This document shows, piece after piece, positions 1 to 8,800 of a stretch of DNA of 18,511 bases. The translations under genes were made by a program, and so were the position numbers. The notes beneath the pieces were generated by a model, which was not told the DNA's origin, ran no database searches, and saw nothing but the letters and a program-made list of their open reading frames with translations. Origin of the DNA: JAGLCW01 sp964422555 (GTDB taxonomy: Bacteria; Caldisericota; Caldisericia; UBA6126); contig CAYRBR010000027.1 of the NCBI GenBank assembly GCA_964422555.1, forward strand, positions 1-18,511, in the 5' to 3' direction. How positions within the stretch are numbered: position 1 is the stretch's first letter; each line of letters starts with the position of its first letter.

Positions 1-2
1 TC

Positions 3-200
3 CTTCCCTACCAAATCCAATCGGTAATACCATTAGATAAAACTTCTCAAAAGTTAAATATTGAAAGAAAAAAAGAAAATTCTTTTTTAATACTTAACAA
101 AGAACAAAATTCTGAAGACACCCATTGGGATATTATAGGGATAAAAACCATCAGCAAAGAGCTTTATCTTGAAACATACAATTTAAAAAATAACGAATAG
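3..200 (+). CDS. 3' end of an unrecognised protein gene (partial)
   Basis: An open frame enters from the left edge and ends at TAG (198-200), giving 65 C-terminal residues that begin LPYQIQSVIP and end YNLKNNE. The fragment is hydrophilic and rich in Lys, Asn and Glu, with no membrane segment and no motif I recognise. It ends 62 bases before rarA on the same strand, so the two could be co-transcribed. The other two forward frames hit stops within the first 40 bases, which supports this as the real frame. The function is unknown. Confidence 0.6.
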   Translation, partial: LPYQIQSVIPLDKTSQKLNIERKKENSFLILNKEQNSEDTHWDIIGIKTISKELYLETYNLKNNE

Positions 201-228
201 TTTCCTTTGTCTTGAATCTTTTTCCTTA

Positions 229-256
229 TTGATTCAACTCTGGTTTTCCATACATT
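229..256 (+). promoter_or_regulatory. Possible sigma-70 promoter for rarA
   Basis: TTGATT (229-234) and TACATT (251-256) are separated by 16 bases. Initiation about 7 bases after the -10 would fall at or next to the rarA ATG (263), giving a leaderless or nearly leaderless mRNA. Matches are moderate, and in AT-rich DNA such pairs occur by chance. rarA could instead be read through from the upstream gene. Confidence 0.3.
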
Positions 257-262
257 TATAGC

Positions 263-1576
263 ATGCAAAATTTATTTGGTTCTCCTTTGTCTAGCTCCTC
301 GAAACACACTCCATTGGCAGATAAACTTCGCCCTACCACTATTGAAGATGTTGTTGGGCAGGATCATTTGGTGGGAGAAAATGGCTTTTTATCTAATCTG
401 ATTAACCAAGGGACCATTCCTTCTCTTGTTTTTTGGGGTCCTCCGGGCACAGGGAAAACAACCTTAGCTCATATTATCGCCAGCCGAACCCCTTATCCTT
501 TTGTGCAATTCAGTGCTGTCACTTCAGGAATCCCTGAGATAAAAAAACTACTTAAAGAGGTTCAAAAACAGAACTCAACCATCTTGTTATTTATAGATGA
601 AATTCATCGATTTAATAAAGCACAGCAAGATGCTTTTTTGCCCTATATTGAAAAGGGTACCATTGTATTGATTGGAGCTACGACCGAGAATCCCTCTTTC
701 AGTTTAAACAATGCTCTATTATCGCGATTAAAAGTAGTAGTTCTTCATCCATTGGAAGCGATTGATATTAAGCAGATATTAACGAAGGCCTTAGAGCTAA
801 AAGATGAAGAACAATCCATTCAGGCAACCATCCCTTCCTCTGGTTTGGACATCATCGCTTCCTATGCTTCTGGGGATGCACGCACTGCATTAAATTTGCT
901 GGAATGGATTGGGAAATTATATGGGAATGCATCCGAAATAACCGATGAAAACATTTTGCACGTCATTCAGAAAAAAATGCCACGATACGACAAAAAAGGA
1001 GAATACCATTACGATTTAATCTCAGCATTACATAAAAGCATGCGAGGTAGTGACGCGGATGCGGCTATCTACTACGCGACAAGAATGTTAAATGCAGGGG
1101 AAGATCCTTTATATATTGCTCGTAGATTAGTACGTTTTGCATCAGAAGATATTGGACTGGCAGATCCATTTGCCCTGGTTCTTGCACAAAGTGCTTTTGA
1201 TGCATGTAAGAATATTGGATACCCCGAATGCAACGTTATTTTAGGGCAATGTGTTTTGTATCTTGCACTCGCTCCCAAAAGCAACAAGATTTACGAAGCA
1301 GTTTCTCAAGTAATGAAACACATTGAATCACATCCAGACGAAGATGTACCCATGTTTATACGCAATGCCCCCACAAAAATGATGAAAAATCTTGGCTATG
1401 GCCAGGGATACATTTACCCTCCATCAACTAAAGAAGGAATTGTTTCCACAAGTTATCTTCCTGAAAAAATAAGTACATTACAATTTTACCATCCAAGCCA
1501 AAATGGAAAAGAAAAGCAATACAGCGAAAAGATAGAATTTTTAAGAAAGAGATTACAAAAGAATGAAAACAAGTGA
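263..1576 (+). CDS. rarA: Replication-associated recombination protein A (RarA/MgsA), AAA+ ATPase
   Basis: RarA is a clamp-loader-like AAA+ ATPase that acts at stalled replication forks and interacts with SSB. The 437-residue length is normal for the family. Visible motifs are Walker A GPPGTGKT (residues 59-66), Walker B LFIDEIHRF (109-117), sensor-1 ATTEN (139-143) and a candidate arginine finger in LLSRL (Arg155). The C-terminal part (DADAAIYYATRMLNAGEDPLYIARR and following) matches the RarA tetramerisation region rather than RuvB or DnaX. The start at 263 fits the usual N-terminus (LADKLRPTTIEDVVGQDHLVG), but no Shine-Dalgarno sequence precedes it. The 3' end overlaps queA by 14 nt, suggesting translational coupling. 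Confidence 0.96.
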   Translation: MQNLFGSPLSSSSKHTPLADKLRPTTIEDVVGQDHLVGENGFLSNLINQGTIPSLVFWGPPGTGKTTLAHIIASRTPYPFVQFSAVTSGIPEIKKLLKEVQKQNSTILLFIDEIHRFNKAQQDAFLPYIEKGTIVLIGATTENPSFSLNNALLSRLKVVVLHPLEAIDIKQILTKALELKDEEQSIQATIPSSGLDIIASYASGDARTALNLLEWIGKLYGNASEITDENILHVIQKKMPRYDKKGEYHYDLISALHKSMRGSDADAAIYYATRMLNAGEDPLYIARRLVRFASEDIGLADPFALVLAQSAFDACKNIGYPECNVILGQCVLYLALAPKSNKIYEAVSQVMKHIESHPDEDVPMFIRNAPTKMMKNLGYGQGYIYPPSTKEGIVSTSYLPEKISTLQFYHPSQNGKEKQYSEKIEFLRKRLQKNENK

Positions 1577-2597
1577 TTTTTATTTTGATCTCCCTGAAGA
1601 ATTAATTGCACAAACCCCTTCCTTAAAGCGAGAAGATGCACGCTTAATGGTTCTTCACAGAGACTCACACAAAATTGAACACACCCACTTTAAAGATATT
1701 ATTCAGTATTTCCAACCCAACGATGTACTTGTTACAAACAATACAAAAGTGATTCCAGCTCGATTATTTTTAAAAAGAAAAGACACCGGTGGAAAAGTAG
1801 AAGTTTTGTTGATTCGACCTGCTACAAATGACCAGTGGATATGCTATGTTACACCAGGCCGTAAAGCAAAACCAGGAATGCACTTGGTACATGAAAGTGG
1901 AAAAATGGAAGCCGAAGTTCATTCTGTTTTACCAAATGGCGAACGCCTTATATCTTTTACATGGAAAGAAACTGAAAAACCGTTTCTTCACGTATTAGAA
2001 GAGATTGGAAAAACACCTCTACCTCCTTATATAAAATCGGATCCAGACACATGGAAAGAATACTATCAAACAGTATATGCAAAACACGATGGATCGGTGG
2101 CCGCCCCTACTGCCGGATTGCATTTTACACACGACCTTTTAGATGCAATTCGGAAAAAAGGAGTTATTACCACCGAAATAACACTTCATGTTGGACCAGG
2201 AACATTTAAACCTGTGAAATGTGAGAATATTGAAGATCATGCAATGGATTTTGAGTGGTATGAGATCTCAGAAGAAGCAGCCTCCATTATTAACAATGCA
2301 AAACAAAACAACCATCGAGTCTTTGGTGTTGGCACTACTGTTACTCGAACCTTAGAAAGCAACACAAAGAACAATCGTATTCAATCAAAAAAAGAATCTA
2401 CAAATTTGTTTATTTCACCTGGATACAAATATCAGATTTTAGATGGACTGATTACTAATTTTCACCTGCCTGGTTCTACCCTTATTATGCTTGTATCTGC
2501 ATTTTACGATAGAGAAAAGGTATTAGAAGCATACAATGAAGCAATACAAAATCGATATCACTTCTATAGTTTTGGCGATGCAATGTTACTGCTGTAA
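1563..2597 (+). CDS. queA: S-adenosylmethionine:tRNA ribosyltransferase-isomerase (QueA)
   Basis: QueA transfers and isomerises the ribosyl group of S-adenosylmethionine onto preQ1 at the wobble base of tRNAs with GUN anticodons, giving epoxyqueuosine in the cytoplasm. The 344 residues cover the full family length. Characteristic blocks are DVLVTNNTKVIPARL (54-68), GSVAAPTAGLHFT (177-189), LHVGPGTFKPV (208-218), the GVGTTVTRTLES block and the C-terminal LITNFHLPGSTLIMLVSAF, ending in FYSFGDAM. The start lies inside the end of rarA with only a weak upstream purine tract (AAAGAG, about 11 bases away), so translation probably depends on rarA. The tRNA-Asn(GUU) encoded just downstream is a substrate class of this pathway, although the proximity may be chance. 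Confidence 0.97.
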   Translation: MKTSDFYFDLPEELIAQTPSLKREDARLMVLHRDSHKIEHTHFKDIIQYFQPNDVLVTNNTKVIPARLFLKRKDTGGKVEVLLIRPATNDQWICYVTPGRKAKPGMHLVHESGKMEAEVHSVLPNGERLISFTWKETEKPFLHVLEEIGKTPLPPYIKSDPDTWKEYYQTVYAKHDGSVAAPTAGLHFTHDLLDAIRKKGVITTEITLHVGPGTFKPVKCENIEDHAMDFEWYEISEEAASIINNAKQNNHRVFGVGTTVTRTLESNTKNNRIQSKKESTNLFISPGYKYQILDGLITNFHLPGSTLIMLVSAFYDREKVLEAYNEAIQNRYHFYSFGDAMLLL

Positions 2598-2622
2598 ATT
2601 TTTCTTGGTTAATTTCTTTCGG

Positions 2623-2650
2623 TTGACATACGTAAAAACGTCTATATAAT
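2623..2650 (+). promoter_or_regulatory. Strong sigma-70 promoter of the tRNA-Asn gene
   Basis: A perfect -35 TTGACA (2623-2628) and a perfect -10 TATAAT (2645-2650) are separated by 16 bases. The expected transcription start is near 2657, about 10 bases before the mature tRNA 5' end. It is the best promoter match in the window, as expected for a stable RNA gene. Confidence 0.85.
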
Positions 2651-2666
2651 AACGTTGATATTAAAT

Positions 2667-2738
2667 TCCTCGATAGCTCAATGGTAGAGCGGTTGGCTGT
2701 TAACCAATAGGTTGGGGGTTCAAGTCCCTCTCGGGGAG
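2667..2738 (+). tRNA. tRNA-Asn (anticodon GUU)
   Basis: The cloverleaf can be folded by hand. The acceptor TCCTCGA (2667-2673) pairs with TCGGGGA (2731-2737) with one G-U. The D-stem is GCTC/GAGC. The anticodon stem GTTGG/CCAAT closes the loop CTGTTAA with anticodon GTT. The T-stem GGGGG/CCCTC closes the loop TTCAAGT. The discriminator is G2738, as is usual for tRNA-Asn. CCA is not encoded, so it must be added by nucleotidyltransferase. Seven T residues follow directly (2739-2745) and may contribute to 3' end formation or termination, though I see no separate hairpin. Confidence 0.97.
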
Positions 2739-2842
2739 TTTTTTTATTTTACTTCTTTTTACCCTTTTTTAACACACCCAATTGTTTTTATTGCTATTCT
2801 CTTAATGTGAACTCATGAATTTTTACAGTAAGAAGGTGTTCT

Positions 2843-3592
2843 ATGAAAAAAATTGTATTACTTCGACACGGAGAAAGCGTCTGGAATAAAGAAAATCGAT
2901 TTACAGGATGGACCGATGTAGATCTTTCGGAAAAAGGAATTCAAGAAGCTACCTTAAGTGGACAAACATTACTCGAAGAAGGATACTCTTTTACGAAAGC
3001 TTACACTTCTTACCTGAAACGAGCCATACGAACTTTATGGATTACACTTGACAAAATGAATCGAATGTGGATCCCAGTCGAAAAAAACTGGCGCTTGAAT
3101 GAACGTCATTATGGTGCCTTACAGGGTTTAAACAAAGCTGAAATGGCAAGTCAGTATGGAGAAGATCAGGTACTTATCTGGAGAAGAAGCTATGATATTT
3201 CTCCTCCAGCATTGGAAAAATCAGATGATCGATATCCGGGAAATGACCCAAGATACAACAAATTGAAACCGGAAGACCTGCCACTTAAAGAAACATTGAA
3301 AGACACCGTCGCAAGATTTTTACCCATGTGGGAGAATGATATTAAACCCGATATTCAAAATGGAGAAAAATTGTTGATAGCTGCACATGGAAATAGTCTT
3401 CGAGCGTTAGTAAAAATTATTGATGAAGTACCGGAAGAAGACATTGTTCATTTAAATATTCCCACTGGCATACCCTTAGTGTATGAACTTGACGACGATA
3501 TGCACCCAATTAAATATTACTTTCTTGGAGATCCAGAAGCAATTGAAGCAGCAATGAGTAAAGTTAAAAACCAGGAAAAAGCTTCTAAGTAA
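2843..3592 (+). CDS. gpmA: 2,3-bisphosphoglycerate-dependent phosphoglycerate mutase
   Basis: GpmA interconverts 3-phosphoglycerate and 2-phosphoglycerate in glycolysis and gluconeogenesis through a phosphohistidine intermediate. At 249 residues it has the usual length. The catalytic RHGES motif holds His9, followed by NRFTGWTDVDLSEKG, Arg60, the acid/base region LNERHYGALQG (Glu87) and the second histidine in AAHGNSLRALV (His182). The start has a good ribosome site, AAGGTG, about 6 bases upstream of ATG 2843. The gene converges on the deacetylase-like gene with only 8 bases between the stop codons and no visible terminator. The cofactor-dependent form, rather than GpmI, is a weak taxonomic hint. 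Confidence 0.97.
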   Translation: MKKIVLLRHGESVWNKENRFTGWTDVDLSEKGIQEATLSGQTLLEEGYSFTKAYTSYLKRAIRTLWITLDKMNRMWIPVEKNWRLNERHYGALQGLNKAEMASQYGEDQVLIWRRSYDISPPALEKSDDRYPGNDPRYNKLKPEDLPLKETLKDTVARFLPMWENDIKPDIQNGEKLLIAAHGNSLRALVKIIDEVPEEDIVHLNIPTGIPLVYELDDDMHPIKYYFLGDPEAIEAAMSKVKNQEKASK

Positions 3593-3600
3593 TTAGATTT

Positions 3601-4908
3601 TTAAGTTCCTGGGTAATATACTTCAAGAGCTTCATGGAATGGAACAATATCCACTTCTGCTATATACATAGTGTAATCGATTACTTGTCTAAGAAACTCC
3701 GTTGAATTCTCGGTGCAATATTGAGCTCTGGGAGAATCTACTATACGATGCATTACTAATACAACCCAATCGTTGTTTTCTTTTGCCTCTTGTACCCATT
3801 CCTCTATCTGTTCCATCGTTGTAGAGCAAGACACAAGGTGTGAATTTACCTCATTTGGAGATATATAGCCTGTGGGTTGAGTTAACAAATTATGAGGACG
3901 GATATAGGTAAAATACTTCGATATTGTATTGATAATAGCATCATTATAGGCTCCGTAAGGAATGGCATAACAATCCCTTCCAGGATACTTGTGTTCATCT
4001 AAATACGCTTTCGTTCCACTTAATGCCTCATCTAGAGTTTTCAACCAAGGAGGATCGCCGACACTATGCTCTTTAGGAAGTTCAGTTAAACGCCGCCAGT
4101 CATGACCTCCAATTCCCCATCCATAATAGTTCGCCAGTTTATCAACTTGTTCTTGACTCATAAATCCATCCGCTGTTAATCCAACAAAATCGGGGATAAC
4201 AAAACAAGTTCCTCGCACACCAAACTCTTCAAACACCGGAAGAGCATTGTCATATGTTACGGCCATTCCATCATCAAAAACAATCGACACTAGAGGTTTT
4301 TTTGCTGATTCAAAAGAACCCAGCGAATCAACCCAAACAGTTGGTTCTTTTTCATCCACTGAAATTAATCGAAACATGATAGCATTAATGCTAGACCAGG
4401 TAGGACTATTAACTGGGTACAACTCACTTCGAGATAAAACGACTTCAATCCACTCTTCGTTGTTTGGTAAGTTAAACAATGGTTTAATATCAACAGCAAA
4501 CATGTCGTACCAATTTCCATTGCTGTTCATTAACACACTAAACAGTGCAACCTCATTCCAGTTTGATACACGAACAAAAAAACGAAAGGCTCGAGCTTCA
4601 AAAGATTGAGGGGGAAAAGAAAAACTGGCAGCAACAATATTCCTTCCGTCTCGATTGCTTGTTTGCATTGCTAATGATGTATTTCCTTCTAAGGCAATGT
4701 AGTCATCATAGAACACATGACCAGTCTTGTAAAAATTCTGCCAACCGTGTTCCATTTGAGAAATTTCTTCGTAGTTACAATGCTGTGGATACACTACCCT
4801 GCCATCTACAGGAAAAGCACTTACCTCATTCATTGAATGGTTCAAAAAAGAGGCAATCATTCCTAGGATTAAAACAATAACTATGCTATATCTTTTCATA
4901 TGTCTCAT
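3601..4908 (-). CDS. Secreted polysaccharide deacetylase-like protein with N-terminal beta-sandwich module
   Basis: This 435-residue protein probably acts outside the cytoplasmic membrane on a polysaccharide. Residues 1-32 form a signal peptide or anchor (basic MRHMKRY, then a hydrophobic core). Residues ~40-200 look like a beta-rich carbohydrate-binding-type module (for example RFFVRVSNWNEVALFSVLM). Residues ~204-430 resemble a NodB/CE4 deacetylase fold: VSIVFDDG (208-214, motif 1), IGGHDWRRLTEL (266-277, motif 2 position), YAIPYGAYND (motif 3 position) and VLVMHRIVD near the end. Motif 2 retains His269, but the second metal-binding His of the canonical HxxxH is missing. It could therefore be an atypical deacetylase or a non-catalytic glycan-binding relative. 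An alternative start is Met4 (4899). It is divergent from the GH16-like gene and belongs to the polysaccharide locus. Confidence 0.8.
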   Translation of the reverse strand: MRHMKRYSIVIVLILGMIASFLNHSMNEVSAFPVDGRVVYPQHCNYEEISQMEHGWQNFYKTGHVFYDDYIALEGNTSLAMQTSNRDGRNIVAASFSFPPQSFEARAFRFFVRVSNWNEVALFSVLMNSNGNWYDMFAVDIKPLFNLPNNEEWIEVVLSRSELYPVNSPTWSSINAIMFRLISVDEKEPTVWVDSLGSFESAKKPLVSIVFDDGMAVTYDNALPVFEEFGVRGTCFVIPDFVGLTADGFMSQEQVDKLANYYGWGIGGHDWRRLTELPKEHSVGDPPWLKTLDEALSGTKAYLDEHKYPGRDCYAIPYGAYNDAIINTISKYFTYIRPHNLLTQPTGYISPNEVNSHLVSCSTTMEQIEEWVQEAKENNDWVVLVMHRIVDSPRAQYCTENSTEFLRQVIDYTMYIAEVDIVPFHEALEVYYPGT

Positions 4909-5023
4909 TTTTTACTCTCAATCGTATTGTCAAAGATGATACTTTTTTACATACATAAATAATACTGTTGTAACCTTCTAAGGGTTCGCTTTGTATTATA
5001 AGAAATTCAAACTAGGACACAAA

Positions 5024-5893
5024 ATGAAAAAAAAGAAACTTATACTTTGGATACTAAGTCCAATCCTTTTTATTAGTTTTTACGTATTCTGCAATAATCA
5101 ATCTAGTTATTCCAATACAAAAAATCGAATTGAGTTTGCAGACCGACAATGGATAGTCACCGACTCTCATTACACAAAAATTTCTCCCGGAGAGAACTAC
5201 TTTTCTTCTAACTCACGAAATGTTTGGGTAGATGAAGAAAGCAAACTACACATGAAAGTATGTTATGATGCCAATCTTGGTGCCTGGACCTGTGCTCAGG
5301 TAACTACTGAAGAATTTGCCAAATATGGAACCTACTCTGTCATCGTGGAAGAAAATCTGGAACAATTAGATAATAATATTGTTCTTGGGATATTTTTCTA
5401 CAAATACGATCCCGCATGTTCGTCTTCACGTGCAGAAATAGATTTAGAGTTTTCTAAATGGGGGTTTCCAAAACAATTGGAAAGCGGAGAGTGGGTGGAT
5501 ATTGATTCAAACAGTTGGTATGTGTTATGGGATTTTTGGGAAGATGGGGAAACACCCACAATACAAAGCACTGAATCGTTCTATCTTCAAATGGACAACT
5601 ACCACCAATCGCTACACCAAATAAAATGGGAAGACTTTTACCTTTCCTTTAAATCGTTTGTTTTTGATCCATTAAAGCACGAGATTAACGACTTAAACAG
5701 ATATTATCCACCTTATTACGAAGCGGAGTTTTTTCAGGATTCCTTTACAGATCCTGAATACATTATTCCAACGGAAGAAGATAAAATGAAGTTAATCATG
5801 AATCTATGGATAGTATCTGGTGAAACAGAACCCTACCATGGAGAAGAAGTAGAAGTAACTCTACAACTTCAGTATAAAGAACCGGGAAGATGA
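5024..5893 (+). CDS. Secreted or membrane-anchored GH16-like glycosidase
   Basis: The protein has 289 residues from ATG 5024, which I prefer because AGGA lies 6 bases upstream (5014-5017). The longer frame from TTG 4991 lacks such a site. Residues 5-23 are a hydrophobic export signal or anchor, with Cys23 in a poor lipobox context (YVFC). The catalytic signature of clan GH-B family 16 (ExDxE) appears as RAEIDLEF: Glu138 nucleophile, Asp140 and Glu142 acid/base. The beta-strand-rich surroundings and the late MNLWIVSG strand also fit this fold. GH16 enzymes cleave or transglycosylate beta-1,3/1,4-glucans, galactans and related polymers; the substrate here is unknown. Its stop is 6 bases from the end of the convergent large glycosidase gene, so the transcripts probably overlap. 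Confidence 0.72.
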   Translation: MKKKKLILWILSPILFISFYVFCNNQSSYSNTKNRIEFADRQWIVTDSHYTKISPGENYFSSNSRNVWVDEESKLHMKVCYDANLGAWTCAQVTTEEFAKYGTYSVIVEENLEQLDNNIVLGIFFYKYDPACSSSRAEIDLEFSKWGFPKQLESGEWVDIDSNSWYVLWDFWEDGETPTIQSTESFYLQMDNYHQSLHQIKWEDFYLSFKSFVFDPLKHEINDLNRYYPPYYEAEFFQDSFTDPEYIIPTEEDKMKLIMNLWIVSGETEPYHGEEVEVTLQLQYKEPGR

Positions 5894-5899
5894 TAAACA

Positions 5900-8800
5900 C
5901 TACTGGGCAAAATAATCCCGAATGATATAATAGCTCTTCTTTAATCTTTGTACATAAGGAGGAGTTGCCCAAGTCCACGTTTTCCACGTATATGCTGGAA
6001 TAGTATCCCATTTATACTTGTTTGAGCTCTCATATACTCCAGGGAAAATATCAATAACCGTACCCGATTTACTCTGGAGCACTGCGGTAACTAAAAAGCC
6101 AGAGCTAACCTTAGTAGAAAAAGTATCTCTTGGAGGGTAATAGTTATACTTCCGAATGTCATCTAAAACTGTTCTGCTTGTTGGATCCGTAACATTTAAT
6201 CGACCCCAAGGAATTCGAACATGGAGTAAATGTGAATTCTCATAGTAAAAATGATTTGTGCTTCCAACAAAATCACCATACCGTAAAGTACTTCCGTCAT
6301 CTCTAATTTCAGGTATTATTCGCCCGTATTTAGTTACACGACCTTTATTGATAATAGGATTAATATGCTCATAAATCCCTGAATAATCAAGCTGAGATGA
6401 AAACGACAACTCACCAATATTATAGCTTGGATTCACAAGTATTTGCCCTTCACGATCATGAATGCGAAGCATAAATTCAATACCAGAGGGAGCTTTTAAG
6501 GAAAGAGAGGGAGAATAAAGAAAGTTTCCACGAGTTCTTTCGTATGTATCAATACCAATGCTCATGTCGTATTCTTTAATGGTGGAAGTATTAGAAAACA
6601 AAAAATCCAAATACAAATAGGATGCATCATGAGTAATATCAAGTTGCTGAATAAATCCTTGTTTATCACGAACTGATAAATCTACTGTGTCCGGTTTCTG
6701 TGTTTCGTTCGCCAAAATTCCATAATTTTGTTCAGGGCAGATTACGTTATGCCAATAAACATGATGCTCATACGGAATCATAAATGATTCTGTTGTCCAT
6801 GTTTTCTTTGCCCACTCATCCATCCATTCAAATATAATTCCACCAATATAATCTTCCGATTGAATTGCTTCCATCATTCGAACAGTCATTTCACCCTGTT
6901 CGATTTCAGTAACTCCACCATGATGTAATCCTGTTGGATTCTCATGAGCAGTTCCCATGCCGGTAGCCATACCAAATTCTGCCACTAAAGCAGGGAAACC
7001 AGTATGTGTTGCCATGAATTCCTGTAAATATCCTCCGTACATGAAAGAACCATCTGCATCATAATACTCTTCATAGATAGCTTCGTTGTTCATAAAATCT
7101 GGATAATTTGGGTAAATATGATAGCTTCCAAAGAAACCAGCTTCACACTTATCTGTAACAATAAAATTACGAATATCAACTATTTCAAGATCGTTGAATT
7201 GATTCGACTTATCTCCTTTATCGCTCCACTCCGATTCATGCTCTGTAACATCTAGAGTAGGCCAACTGACAATTGAAACAGGTCGCTGCCACTGGTAGGC
7301 TTCCATTTCATACGCTACGGTGGAATCACAAGCCCATGCCAACCAAGCTTCTGTCGGGCTTGCATCATCCTTTACCCCAATAAACTTACCTTTAAATTTC
7401 TTGCCCTTATTAATTGTGTTATTGGCTTCTACTTCTTTTGCCTCAAGTTCTCTTCCCACAAGATACCCTATTGTCCATTCAGAAACATCTGCAATATAAC
7501 GACCATACGCCCTACCAGATCGTTCTGGAATAGTTACATTTCCATGAATTGCATCCACTCCCCAGCGAATTTCTTGCATAAAAGACTTACAATACTCATC
7601 ACCCCAATAATCATCTTCTGGTGGATGCTCTTCGGGCCATATCCCTTGTAACAAATAAATAGGGGTTGTAGGATGTTCGATATTGTACAAATACAATGCT
7701 CGGTAGAATGCTGGATCAATAAGTGTATAAGTTCGAACAGTATTGGCATTCATTTCTGATATTTTTAGAAACCATTCATAATACACATCTTCGTCTTTTG
7801 GAAACTGGGTAAACCAATGACCTGGTAATGCCATACCCATATTTACACCCTTAACAAAATAACTATTCCAGGCTCCGTCCGAATATAGCATAAATTTCAT
7901 CTTGTTCGTTTTACTTATAAAATGAGTATCTTTGCTCTGATATGTTCGAATTTCCTTTTCAGGAGGAATATAGTCTTCCCTTTCTTCAACTACATCACTA
8001 AACACTTTTTTTACAAAAGGTAAATACCCTTTCCAATAATATTCATGAGATTCCCCACGAAAATCCAAACTAAACCATTTTCGAATAGTATCCAGCCCAT
8101 ATACATGCCATAATATCGAACTAGATTTGTGATCTTCAAAGTCTCCTGCCATATAATACGCTGTGTAATCTGCAGTTCGTTTTCGAGTAATTGCTGGAAA
8201 AGAAGAGCTTAATCCCAATGAATTAAGAAGTGATTCTCCTTTTTCGGTTACATCCATTGTATATTTGGCTAGTACTTCTGTATCTTCCATGGGATGAACA
8301 AAATCAAACCAATAGTAATAGGAGATTTCAGTATTACTATCAAATTCTTCGCTATAGGGTTCTACAAATTGAAACCAAATATCTTTGTCATTGAAATGAA
8401 CGTTCTCTTCCATTACTTCTACCTGATCCCAGTTTGAACATAAAACAAAACCAGGTCCGGTAAAATTCCAGGTAGCATTGTGTTGTTCTTCCCAGTTTTT
8501 TACTAGCCTAGTTGATACTTCTTTGCTTTTATCTAAATCTAGAAAGAAACGCCCCATCCACTCTTTCCATTGAATTCCTAAAATTTCTTCTGCTTTTTTT
8601 CGAACTGATTCTTCTGTGGGAGTAGCAATCGTATTGAAACTAGCCATTAATGTTACGTTATTCTTTAAATTAGTTCGAAGCATAAAAACATCTTCAAGCG
8701 TTAATCCCCCGTACATAATTTCTGATCTCGTTCCTCTCTCGTTCGATTCCCAGTAATCATCGGTATACACTCCATAGGTATCAGCCAACAAAATTAAGTC

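Noticed and set aside
1072..1287. Short minus-strand frame within rarA, and similar frames opposite other genes
   Set aside because: These frames are opposite well-supported coding sequence, lack ribosome sites and resemble no protein family.
2739..2842. T-rich stretch after the tRNA as an intrinsic terminator
   Set aside because: Seven T residues follow the tRNA, but no hairpin separate from the tRNA itself precedes them, so a terminator cannot be called with confidence.
4972..4986. Short inverted repeat AACCTTCTAAGGGTT upstream of the GH16-like gene
   Set aside because: Six pairs with a 3-base loop and one G-T pair are weak. There is no T-run, and nothing shows it is an operator or terminator. 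The divergent gap 4909-5023 has no convincing promoter pair that I would call.
4991..5023. TTG-initiated extension of the GH16-like protein
   Set aside because: ATG 5024 has AGGA 6 bases upstream and places the basic and hydrophobic signal at the true N-terminus.
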